6,167 bases of DNA from Desulfocicer vacuolatum DSM 3385 (GCA_945870015.1 CAMBQS010000216.1:1-6167), one strand, 5' to 3'; numbered from the stretch's first letter, positions 1-5,935 are shown. Notes: generated from the letters alone by a model not told the origin. Made by a program: numbers and translations.

Positions 1-18
1 ACATCCGGCAGTGATCAT
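1..18 (-). CDS. Start of a probable second HgdC/BadG-type ATPase activator (cut by window edge)
   Basis: Only six codons are visible (M-I-T-A-G-C), starting with the ATG at 16-18 and running off the left edge. A good ribosome binding site (GAGGTG, 23-28) precedes the ATG by four bases. The peptide closely matches the start of the activator encoded just upstream, which reads M-S-F-V-A-G-C before its D-V-G-S phosphate-binding motif. The same short beta strand followed by G-C/I-D-V-G-S begins most BadF/BadG/BcrA/HgdC ATPases. I therefore infer a second ATPase in tandem, 58 bases after the first. If so, the complex may use a hetero-ATPase, as class I benzoyl-CoA reductases do (BcrA/BcrD, BadF/BadG). 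Six residues are very little evidence, and any protein with an alanine-glycine-cysteine strand near its N-terminus could match. Confidence 0.5.
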
Positions 19-22
19 TTTT

Positions 23-28
23 CACCTC
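23..28 (-). promoter_or_regulatory. Ribosome binding site of the left-edge gene
   Basis: The minus strand reads GAGGTG, then four bases, then ATG at 16-18. It supports a real gene start at the window edge rather than a chance ATG. The 58-base spacer (19-76) has no convincing terminator, so this gene probably belongs to the same transcript as the activator upstream. Confidence 0.6.
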
Positions 29-76
29 TTTTTCTCTCTTTTTAGAGCATGCTGTAAAGCAGTATTTATTGACTTG

Positions 77-856
77 TTAGATTCGCTCTCCTGCCATAAG
101 GGCAGCTCCGATGGCACCTGCCAGTTGCGGGTCCACTCGTTTAATCCGCTTGATCCGGCGGCCGAGGATCTGACTGAGCGCTGCGACAACGCCGTCATTT
201 TTCGCGCCTCCTCCGGTGATGCAGATATCGTCTTCGATCTTCATGGTATTGGCCAGCATGGAAACCCGGTTTGCCATGGCCGCGTTAATTCCGGCGCAAA
301 TATCTTCCGGACGGCGCCTGGCATTGATATGCTTGATCACATCCGCCTGCGCCCATACCGTGCAGACCGATGCAAAGGGAATCGGAGCCGTTGACTTGAC
401 GGACAGCTTTCCGAGTTCATCCGTTTCAATATTCATCACCTTAGCCATGACATCCAGGAACCGTCCGGTTCCGGAGGCGCACTTGTCATTGGTCACGAAC
501 TTGATGACATTGCCCTTTGGATCCAGTTTGATCACCTTGCAGTCCTGGCCGCCGATATCGATCACGGTTTTGGTGGAAGGGATGACCCACTGGGCTCCCC
601 GGCCATGGCAGGCGATTTCCGAAACCGTATCCGTAACAAAAGCGATTCTTTCCCGCCCATACCCGGTCCCGATGCAGCAGGCTATTTCATCCAGCCTGAT
701 GCCTGCCTGCGCACAAATCTTTTCCATTACAACTTCTGCCGACTGAACCGGATTGGGGCCGGATCTGATTACAGAAGCCGCGGTTATCCTTCTTTTACTC
801 ATGATTACCGCTTTTGTGGTCAGCGATCCGACATCGCATCCAGCGACAAAACTCAT
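77..856 (-). CDS. 2-hydroxyacyl-CoA dehydratase / benzoyl-CoA reductase-type ATPase activator (BadF/BadG/BcrA/BcrD/HgdC family)
   Basis: This 259-residue cytoplasmic protein belongs to the ASKHA ATPase family that activates 2-hydroxyacyl-CoA dehydratases or forms the ATPase half of class I benzoyl-CoA reductases. Family members dimerise around one [4Fe-4S] cluster and inject a low-potential electron into the partner enzyme with ATP hydrolysis. Visible motifs are the phosphate-1 loop D-V-G-S-L-T-T-K (residues 8-15), G-T-G-Y-G-R (63-68), phosphate-2 D-I-G-G-Q-D (100-105), K-C-A-S-G-T-G-R-F (125-133) and the adenosine motif T-G-G-G-A-K (214-219). Cys126 and Cys165 (in S-V-C-T-V-W-A) are 39 residues apart, exactly as the cluster ligands Cys127 and Cys166 of Acidaminococcus HgdC. 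The length is that of HgdC (about 260), not of the longer BcrA/BadF. The start ATG overlaps the stop of the upstream gene (ATGA) and follows an AAGGGGG ribosome binding site at 862-868. The family is certain; its partner is inferred from the operon. Confidence 0.95.
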   Translation of the reverse strand: MSFVAGCDVGSLTTKAVIMSKRRITAASVIRSGPNPVQSAEVVMEKICAQAGIRLDEIACCIGTGYGRERIAFVTDTVSEIACHGRGAQWVIPSTKTVIDIGGQDCKVIKLDPKGNVIKFVTNDKCASGTGRFLDVMAKVMNIETDELGKLSVKSTAPIPFASVCTVWAQADVIKHINARRRPEDICAGINAAMANRVSMLANTMKIEDDICITGGGAKNDGVVAALSQILGRRIKRIKRVDPQLAGAIGAALMAGERI

Positions 857-2256
857 AAGAGCCCCCTTATGCTGAAAAATTCTTCCATTCTCATTACCGT
901 CGTATCCCAGCTCTCCACCCGTCCGTCAAAAGAATCCGCATAAACCAGATGCGTGGGAAAACCGGCCTCTTCGAGATCCCGGGCAATCAGTTTGACATTT
1001 GACCAGGTATTCCGGCAGCCGGGCGTGCCGTTATAGATACAGCAGTCCACCTTATAGATTTTGGCAAGCGAAATCGTGTCTTCGAGCCACATGTGGGGTG
1101 CGTCATACGGCCCCCGGATGGTGCGGGTCATGGGCATGCGCGCGTTGATATCCGCCAGTGAATCAATCATGGTATCAAGGTTCTTCGTGTTGATTCGGTA
1201 GGTGGTGCCGGGGATTCCTGTGGTGTATGGGGCATCATCTGAAAATGTTCGTGAAAGAATGCTTCCCATGTGGGAAATGCCGTTTTTGTCGAACCAGTCC
1301 CACATTCCCACATTCAAGGAGTAATTGTCGATGTATATCTGGAAAGCCCGGACCTTTTCTTCCCCGGTGTTCAATCCGGACCGGCCCTCCGCTGCATTCT
1401 GCCGGACAATTTCGACCATCTCCCGCAGCATCTTGGTATATTTCTTCCGGCCGGAATAGATATACCGTGATGCATAAATCAGAATATGGTACAGTCCGGG
1501 CACAGGATTGGGAACAATGCGCTGCATTTCTTCCAGTTCGTCCAGCAGGGCGTCCTGGATCTTTTTCTCTTCCAGAAGTTCACGGAGCCGGTCGATGTCG
1601 AATTTACATCCCGAATGGGTTTCGATAAATTTGATGAATTCCCGGTAATCTTTATGATGATACTCCTGAACCTCCTTGGTGGTGAGTTCGGCCGGGTAGT
1701 CAAGGCCGTAATACGGAACATCCAGGTACTGGGCCGCGAAGCTGTATGCATTGGCGTTTGTATCACAGACGCCTCCCATATTCAGGGCCACCATGTCGAT
1801 CTGCGCCCCGGCGCCTGCGAGATAGGCCCCCATGGCCCCCCGCTGCGACGAACAGCCGGTTTCCGAAAAGCCGACTTCGGTGCAGAAGTCCATGAAATCA
1901 TATGAACCGCGTTTCCACAGCATGGATGTCAGTGCGGTTCCGATTTCCAGTGTGACCGGAACCAGATTGTCGACCGCATAGAAGATGGCGGGGTCAAAGC
2001 AGAATGTTGTCATCACCACCTTTTTGCCGTCTTTTTTGGCGTTAACGATATTGGTGTAGTATTCGCCGAAGAGATCGATAAAGGTAATGGCCGGCTTTCC
2101 AAGCGCCAGCAGCGGTGTCAGAAGTCCACTGTCATAGGGTGCAAACCGCAGAAGCCTTGCCAGTTCTTTGGGCGTGGCGTTTTCGGTTTTCTTGGCGATA
2201 TTGAATGTGGCCGCAAATAACCAGTCAAGATGGTATTCCAGTAGTTCAGGTCTCAT
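853..2256 (-). CDS. 2-hydroxyacyl-CoA dehydratase / benzoyl-CoA reductase large iron-sulfur subunit (HgdA/BcrB-like)
   Basis: A 467-residue subunit of the HgdA/HgdB/BcrB/BcrC family, which binds a [4Fe-4S] cluster and the CoA substrate in the component that receives the activator's electron. HgdA-type subunits are about 480 residues, so this is full length. Visible family marks are F-C-F-D-P-A (85-90) with N-L-V-P-V (97-101), G-C-S-S-Q-R-G (134-140), G-V-C-D (162-165), and near the C-terminus P-G-C-R-N-T (412-417), A-D-S-F-D-G-R (440-446) and R-M-E-E-F-F (456-461). Cys135, Cys164 and Cys414 sit where the family has its three cluster cysteines; Cys405 and Cys406 are alternatives for the last. 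The frame stays open to 2391, but I choose ATG 2254-2256: it has an AAAGGTG ribosome binding site (2261-2267), overlaps the previous stop as ATGA, and the residues before it are shadow coding inside the upstream gene. The substrate cannot be deduced. Confidence 0.9.
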   Translation of the reverse strand: MRPELLEYHLDWLFAATFNIAKKTENATPKELARLLRFAPYDSGLLTPLLALGKPAITFIDLFGEYYTNIVNAKKDGKKVVMTTFCFDPAIFYAVDNLVPVTLEIGTALTSMLWKRGSYDFMDFCTEVGFSETGCSSQRGAMGAYLAGAGAQIDMVALNMGGVCDTNANAYSFAAQYLDVPYYGLDYPAELTTKEVQEYHHKDYREFIKFIETHSGCKFDIDRLRELLEEKKIQDALLDELEEMQRIVPNPVPGLYHILIYASRYIYSGRKKYTKMLREMVEIVRQNAAEGRSGLNTGEEKVRAFQIYIDNYSLNVGMWDWFDKNGISHMGSILSRTFSDDAPYTTGIPGTTYRINTKNLDTMIDSLADINARMPMTRTIRGPYDAPHMWLEDTISLAKIYKVDCCIYNGTPGCRNTWSNVKLIARDLEEAGFPTHLVYADSFDGRVESWDTTVMRMEEFFSIRGLL

Positions 2257-3437
2257 GCCGCACCTTTGTTTGTTATGGTTGTTGCAGTATCGTGAGCACT
2301 GGATTTGAGCTGTTCGATAAAGGCACTGATCCTCATTTTCAGCCGGCCGGTTTCGGTCAGCGGGCCGTATTCTTTTTCGATCCGCAGGCATGGGATCCCA
2401 ATCTGTTCAAGATCCCTTTCCATCAGGCCGTTTTCCGTCCCGTGAATATCGCAGAACCGTATATTCTGCAGTATCACACCATCCACATTGGCTGCGCGGA
2501 TTCTCTCCGCAACCGTTTTCAGCCGGGCCTTGTACCAGCCGAACATACGGGGGCAGGCTGAACCGGAGAGATATCGACGGGTAAGCGCCTCCACCGGATG
2601 ATCATCCTCCGCTACCAGTTCATTCTCATTCCGGATGCCGAAACAGAGGTTTTCACCCACAACGACCGCTCCGGCATCTTCGATCAATGAAACCAGATCA
2701 ACCGAATCACAGATGCTTCCTCCCAGGAAAATCCGTTTCCTGCCCTTCCGGGAAGAATTGTCCCGCTTGTTTGCAGTCCGGATCAGATCCGAAATGAGTT
2801 CCGAAAAATGATCCCGGGGCATGACCGTTGAGGCAATCAGGGCTGAAAAGGCCTCGGTGCCGGAAACGGCAACCGGATCTGTTGTCCGCAGCCGCTCCAT
2901 GGTCAGTATGAGTTTGCGGACTCGATTCTGTTCTTTGATGGTTTGTTTCAGATTTTCGTCTGATATGGTCACATTGAACCGGTTTTCCACCGCAGCGATC
3001 AGTTTTTTTACCTGATTCGTATACCAGACAAATGCATGGCCGTCCGGTTTGTGCGGCACATCGAAATAGTGAAGCCAGGGGGGCAGGGTGCCGTCAATAT
3101 CTTTCCCCATCTTTCTCCAGCAGTCATCCAGCCTTCGCATGGCATCGCACCCATTTGATATCACGACGCCGTCAAGAAAACGGTATTTTTCAGCGCCGGC
3201 CAACTGAAGCAACGCCTTGGGGAAGGTGCAGGCAAACGGTCCATAGTAGGCGTCTCCGATCTCCATGCTGTCGGCGCCAATGCCGCGAAGTCTGACAGGA
3301 AGGATTTCGGCGGCGTAAAACACCTCAACCGGCAGGAAGGAACAGGTGTAACCGACCACCTTTCCGCCTTTTTCTTTCCAATCCTGCACCGAGGCGATAT
3401 CCGTTTGCGTGGCTGCCTCATAAAGTGTCATGCCCAT
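2253..3437 (-). CDS. 2-hydroxyacyl-CoA dehydratase / benzoyl-CoA reductase small iron-sulfur subunit (HgdB/BcrC/BadD-like)
   Basis: A 394-residue member of the same family as the next gene and its expected heterodimer partner; HgdB and BcrC are about 380-390 residues. The N-terminal family signature is clear: Y-T-C-S-F-L-P-V-E-V-F-Y-A-A-E with I-L-P-V-R-L (30-50). Likely cluster ligands are Cys70 (A-C-T-F-P-K), Cys97 (N-G-C-D-A-M) and Cys329 (R-F-C-D-I-H-G-T-E). Their spacing is close to the three ligands known in the 2-hydroxyisocaproyl-CoA dehydratase subunit (84, 117, 346). The C-terminal G-I-P-C-L-R-I-E-K-E-Y-G (347-358) followed by G-R-L-K-M-R is the typical BcrC/BadD-like ending. The start at 3437 has a strong AGGAGG site seven bases upstream; a second ATG at 3431 forms an ATGA overlap with the upstream stop and is an alternative. 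The coding region overlaps both neighbours, which points to translational coupling. Confidence 0.92.
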   Translation of the reverse strand: MGMTLYEAATQTDIASVQDWKEKGGKVVGYTCSFLPVEVFYAAEILPVRLRGIGADSMEIGDAYYGPFACTFPKALLQLAGAEKYRFLDGVVISNGCDAMRRLDDCWRKMGKDIDGTLPPWLHYFDVPHKPDGHAFVWYTNQVKKLIAAVENRFNVTISDENLKQTIKEQNRVRKLILTMERLRTTDPVAVSGTEAFSALIASTVMPRDHFSELISDLIRTANKRDNSSRKGRKRIFLGGSICDSVDLVSLIEDAGAVVVGENLCFGIRNENELVAEDDHPVEALTRRYLSGSACPRMFGWYKARLKTVAERIRAANVDGVILQNIRFCDIHGTENGLMERDLEQIGIPCLRIEKEYGPLTETGRLKMRISAFIEQLKSSAHDTATTITNKGAA

Positions 3438-4918
3438 GATTTTTCCTCCTCATTCAGGATAAATCCACGCAGCATTTCCCTGGCTTCCTGAATCGCCTGG
3501 TCCTGTCCGTCATCTTCAGGCGTGAAGAATCCGCAAAATTCTTGCACAATTGTCGGAAAAACAGTCCTTACCAGCGGCCGGAAAGAATGGAATATATCCG
3601 CTGTCAACCAGCGAACGGTTTCTTCAATTTCGTATAGATCAAGGGCTCCCGTAAATTCCCTTATGAATGAAGCCGGCACCTCGGGGTGGCTGTTGTGAAG
3701 CGAATTGGCCATTCGGCTCAGAGAGTTGATGATATCGGCCAGGTCATACGTGTTCCATGACGTGAGTCCTGTCTTGAGTGCCTTTATGGAAACATCTTCC
3801 GGTAAATCTTCAATATGTTCAATTTTCCGTTTCCATAATTTGGATTTTGAATTTGGAAGTACGGCCAAATGATTCAGCTGTTGTACAAGAAATTCCGGAT
3901 TCTCCGCAGCTACATCCATGAAAATTTTAAGTATGGTTTCCTTGCCGTCGATCATAGCGTTTCGGGCTTTAATAAAAAAAACCGGATCGGTTTTTTTCAA
4001 AATTTCCCGCATTTTTCCTGAAAAATCCATTGTGAAGCGGGGAGCCCCGGATTCTCCGACAAGGGCGCTTCCGGTGTGAATCTGCCTGATAATTTCGGTA
4101 AGATTGTTAAGCAGATCGCCGGCTGTATTCCCATCCAGCTCGCGGAAAAATGAAAGCAGGATATCCGCCAGCATGTCAGGAGAAAGCGTATTAAAACGTT
4201 TGGTCATATTCGCCAGAAACAGGATTGCAAAATTTGCGATCCCTGGGATAAAGGAAAGGAGAATAATAAACTTGGCCGGATACTCAAAAGCAAGTTCGCA
4301 GAGTTGAACAATCAACGCATCGTAATCTTCCTTTGCATTGTCGAAAAGCTCGCGGAGTTCGCCGAAATCAGTATGGTCCAGCCAGTTTTGAATTTGAGGA
4401 AGTATTTTTTCAGCAAAGTAGGTTGGATTGACGGATCGGAGCGAGCCTGTTGTGCGGAACAGAGACATGAGAGTGTCCGCTATCTTGCCGGTATCTATTT
4501 TTGAGAAAAAATCGTCAACAACTTCGGCCTTTTTCTGATCCGGAAGGTGTTCAAGGGTATGAGTGAAGGTATTTAGGATTTCAATAGCGCAATTTATCCA
4601 GTCTGGTGCTGTTTTACCGGCATTCTCTACGAATTCCGATTTTTCAAAAAGCCGGTACAATTGCTTCTCCGTTCCAGCCGCCAACGGTCTTGCCATACGC
4701 TTGCCTATCAGCAAACGAAACAGTCTGGCAATTACTTTTTTCGCCGAATGATCCTGTGACCATTGATTCAGGAAATCGGACATCAGAGAATCCATCATAT
4801 TGCGGCATTCCCTGGTCTGCAGAATGTCTGTGATAAAGCTTCCCATGGAGAAACCTCTATCCCTTGTTCTATCATCCCCGATAGTTTTGGGATTTTTGTC
4901 TTCAGGAGCGGATATCAT
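3428..4918 (-). CDS. Unrecognised helical protein at the head of the dehydratase/reductase operon
   Basis: I do not recognise this 496-residue protein. It appears almost entirely alpha-helical and soluble, with charged amphipathic stretches and no signal peptide. One hydrophobic stretch (about 217-237, F-I-I-L-L-S-F-I-P-G-I and on) could be a buried helix or a single membrane segment. Similar helix pairs seem to recur: I-D-T-G-K-I-A-D-T-L-M-S-L-F-R (141-155), L-D-G-N-T-A-G-D-L-L-N-N-L (261-273) and W-N-T-Y-D-L-A-D-I-I-N-S-L-S-R (388-402), suggesting a degenerate helical repeat. Only four cysteines are present (38, 110, 207, 462) and there is no metal or nucleotide motif I can name. It overlaps the next gene by 10 bases, so it is probably made with the enzyme subunits and could be an assembly factor, scaffold or partner; this is inference. 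ATG 4916-4918 has a GAGGT site eight bases upstream. ATG 4844-4846 (Met25) also has a good AGAGGT site and would give 472 residues; the first 24 residues look poorly structured, so the shorter form is a real alternative. Confidence 0.8.
   Translation of the reverse strand: MISAPEDKNPKTIGDDRTRDRGFSMGSFITDILQTRECRNMMDSLMSDFLNQWSQDHSAKKVIARLFRLLIGKRMARPLAAGTEKQLYRLFEKSEFVENAGKTAPDWINCAIEILNTFTHTLEHLPDQKKAEVVDDFFSKIDTGKIADTLMSLFRTTGSLRSVNPTYFAEKILPQIQNWLDHTDFGELRELFDNAKEDYDALIVQLCELAFEYPAKFIILLSFIPGIANFAILFLANMTKRFNTLSPDMLADILLSFFRELDGNTAGDLLNNLTEIIRQIHTGSALVGESGAPRFTMDFSGKMREILKKTDPVFFIKARNAMIDGKETILKIFMDVAAENPEFLVQQLNHLAVLPNSKSKLWKRKIEHIEDLPEDVSIKALKTGLTSWNTYDLADIINSLSRMANSLHNSHPEVPASFIREFTGALDLYEIEETVRWLTADIFHSFRPLVRTVFPTIVQEFCGFFTPEDDGQDQAIQEAREMLRGFILNEEEKSWA
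3445..3450 (-). promoter_or_regulatory. Strong ribosome binding site choosing the HgdB/BcrC-like start
   Basis: The minus strand carries a perfect AGGAGG seven bases before the ATG at 3435-3437, and 13 bases before the alternative in-frame ATG at 3429-3431. The spacing favours the first ATG, although the second gives the ATGA overlap used by the next two genes of the operon. The site lies within the last codons of the upstream gene. Confidence 0.7.
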
Positions 4919-4966
4919 AAATATTTACCTCAACAATTCGTTTCAAGGTTGTTATCCCGATGTCTT

Positions 4967-5101
4967 TTAATCAAAAACCGCTTTCGGCCATGCCAGATGA
5001 CCGGTCAGCCTCTTTCCTAAAGCAAGAAGGGTCAGCGTCGGCGGCAAGCCCCATGTCTCAGGAATAACGGAACAGTCGCACACGTAAAGATCATAACCTT
5101 T
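4967..5101 (-). pseudogene. C-terminal remnant of a GMC-family oxidoreductase
   Basis: The minus strand encodes 44 sense codons ending at TAA 4967-4969. They contain the typical C-terminal signature of glucose-methanol-choline flavin oxidoreductases: G-Y-D-L-Y-V-C-D-C-S-V-I-P-E, then G-L-P-P-T-L-T-L-L-A-L-G-K-R-L. In intact enzymes (500 residues or more, with an N-terminal FAD-binding domain) this segment follows the active-site histidine region and closes the fold over the flavin. Here nothing of the rest is present: immediately upstream in the same frame is the TAA stop of the GntR-type regulator (5102-5104), one AAA codon before the conserved glycine-tyrosine. The segment has no Met codon or ribosome binding site of its own, so it should not be made alone. 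The likely explanation is deletion or replacement of the body of the oxidoreductase gene. It was not reported as an open reading frame because it has no start. Confidence 0.8.
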
Positions 5102-5776
5102 TTATGTTTTTGCCTTACCGGCTTTGCCTTTGATCATTTTTAAAGCAAAGGCTTTTTCATTACGTGCATATTCTTGAATTGTTTGTATTGCTTGTTCTGT
5201 TTTTCCCTCGCTGGCATATTTTGCCATTCGCCGAAAAAAAACCTGGTTTTTCTTTAAATCTGATTTTCGGAAAGATAATGATGCGTATTGTATCCGTCGA
5301 TTATAAGGCCAAAGCTCCATCAACATCTGCGTCAACATCGGATTTCGGGCTGCTCTCATTGATACGTCTGCAAATTCAAATATACCATCGTAATATTTCT
5401 GAACGTTCTCTTCTTTTGCCGCGCATTCGATTTTTTCAAGAGCCGCCCATAACAGCAGAAAATCTTTTTCCGTTGCGAGTTCGGTCGCCTTGCGGGCAAC
5501 CATGCCGTACAAGGCTTCAAAAATATCATAAAACCATTCGATATTTTCAGGCGTAATCTCGGTAACCCGCGCTCCTTTCCGGGGAATTATCTCAACCAGC
5601 TTGTTTTTTTCCAGCAACCGCAGCGCTTCCCGTATCGGACTGCGGCTTACACCAAGCTCTTCTACAAGTTTGGTTTCCAGTATCCGCTCCCCAGGTTTTA
5701 GTTCGCCCAGAATGATTTTCTCACTCATTTCCCTCATAACACTTTCACTGAGGTTATTCGGTATCGTAAAAGCCAT
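5102..5776 (-). CDS. GntR-family transcriptional regulator with FCD-type effector domain
   Basis: A 224-residue regulator. Residues 1-75 form the GntR winged helix-turn-helix, with I-L-G-E-L-K-P-G-E-R-I (22-32), the recognition-helix region L-G-V-S-R-S-P-I-R-E-A-L-R-L-L (41-55) and the wing I-P-R-K-G-A-R-V (64-71). Residues 80-212 are a helical FCD ligand-binding domain. FCD domains usually bind a metal through Asp and three His; here Asp130 remains, but the first His position is Glu134, and the others appear as Gln178 and Asn206, so a metal site is probably absent. The start at 5776 is chosen because AAGGGA (5786-5791) lies nine bases upstream and because the longer frame to 5923 runs through the promoter and operator. 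FCD regulators commonly sense carboxylates or acyl compounds and repress their own promoter; the palindrome at 5799-5828 fits this. It may also control the operon downstream, but no matching second palindrome is seen before that operon. Confidence 0.92.
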   Translation of the reverse strand: MAFTIPNNLSESVMREMSEKIILGELKPGERILETKLVEELGVSRSPIREALRLLEKNKLVEIIPRKGARVTEITPENIEWFYDIFEALYGMVARKATELATEKDFLLLWAALEKIECAAKEENVQKYYDGIFEFADVSMRAARNPMLTQMLMELWPYNRRIQYASLSFRKSDLKKNQVFFRRMAKYASEGKTEQAIQTIQEYARNEKAFALKMIKGKAGKAKT

Positions 5777-5785
5777 GGCGTGATG

Positions 5786-5791
5786 TCCCTT
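5786..5791 (-). promoter_or_regulatory. Ribosome binding site of the GntR-family regulator
   Basis: AAGGGA on the minus strand, nine bases before the ATG at 5774-5776. It decides the start in favour of the 224-residue form over any longer form. The untranslated leader from the predicted promoter would be about 35 bases and contains half of the operator palindrome. Confidence 0.7.
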
Positions 5792-5798
5792 GTAAGAA

Positions 5799-5828
5799 TT
5801 TTTGTATATTGTATACAATATACAAAAA
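5799..5828. promoter_or_regulatory. Perfect 30-bp palindrome, probable operator of the GntR/FCD regulator
   Basis: Fifteen bases are followed by their exact reverse complement, centred between 5813 and 5814. The core reads ATTGTATACAAT, which matches the TTGTATACAA-type sites often bound by FCD-subfamily GntR regulators (established for the family in general). The site spans the -10 box and predicted transcription start of the adjacent regulator gene, so binding should block its transcription. Autorepression is inferred from position only. Confidence 0.8.
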
Positions 5829-5845
5829 AATAATACACATGTCAA
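5817..5845 (-). promoter_or_regulatory. Sigma70-type promoter for the regulator gene
   Basis: On the minus strand a perfect TTGACA (5840-5845) is followed by a 17-base spacer and TATATT (5817-5822). Transcription would start near 5810, inside the palindromic operator, about 35 bases before the regulator ATG. This is the only strong promoter I find in the window. It could also supply transcript to the downstream operon, since no terminator is evident between the regulator and that operon. Confidence 0.75.
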
Positions 5846-5900
5846 ACAATTATTAAAATTTAAAATACCGAATAAATACAATTTATTATTATAAATTTTC

Positions 5901-5935
5901 AGGACACACATTTTGGTATCCAAAATGTGTGTCCT
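5901..5935. repeat. Perfect 16-bp inverted repeat with 3-base loop
   Basis: The left arm AGGACACACATTTTGG (5901-5916) and its exact reverse complement (5920-5935) are separated by TAT. As RNA or extruded DNA it would form a long hairpin. No T-run follows on either strand within a few bases, so it is not a standard intrinsic terminator. It lies about 55 bases upstream of the regulator's -35 box and about 130 bases downstream of the right-edge gene. It could be a miniature repeat, abutted ends of an insertion sequence, or a second regulatory palindrome. The rest of the gene-free stretch (5777-6068) is AT-rich and holds only the promoter, operator and ribosome binding site described above. Confidence 0.75.

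Noticed and set aside
40..70. Small inverted repeat (TGCT...AGCA) between the two ATPase genes as a terminator
   Set aside because: The stem is only four base pairs and is not followed by a T-run on the minus strand, so it is at chance level.
2257..2391. Forty-five-residue N-terminal extension of the HgdA/BcrB-like subunit
   Set aside because: It lies wholly inside the upstream gene, its residues are arginine-rich shadow translation, and ATG 2254-2256 has its own ribosome binding site and ATGA overlap.
11..2561. Several plus-strand reading frames of 60-180 codons opposite the enzyme genes
   Set aside because: They are antisense to strongly conserved proteins, lack recognisable motifs and ribosome binding sites, and are shadows of the minus-strand coding pattern.
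5099..5104. Stop-codon readthrough producing a regulator-oxidoreductase fusion
   Set aside because: The frames match, but the stop is TAA, nothing suggests recoding, and a 44-residue flavoenzyme tail would have no function on a DNA-binding protein; a deletion junction is simpler.
5777..5923. Forty-nine-residue N-terminal extension of the GntR-type regulator
   Set aside because: The region contains the promoter and operator, is extremely AT-rich, and GntR helix-turn-helix domains start right after the Met at 5776.
5901..5935. Long hairpin as an intrinsic transcription terminator
   Set aside because: The stem is AT-rich in its lower half and no run of T follows closely on either strand.
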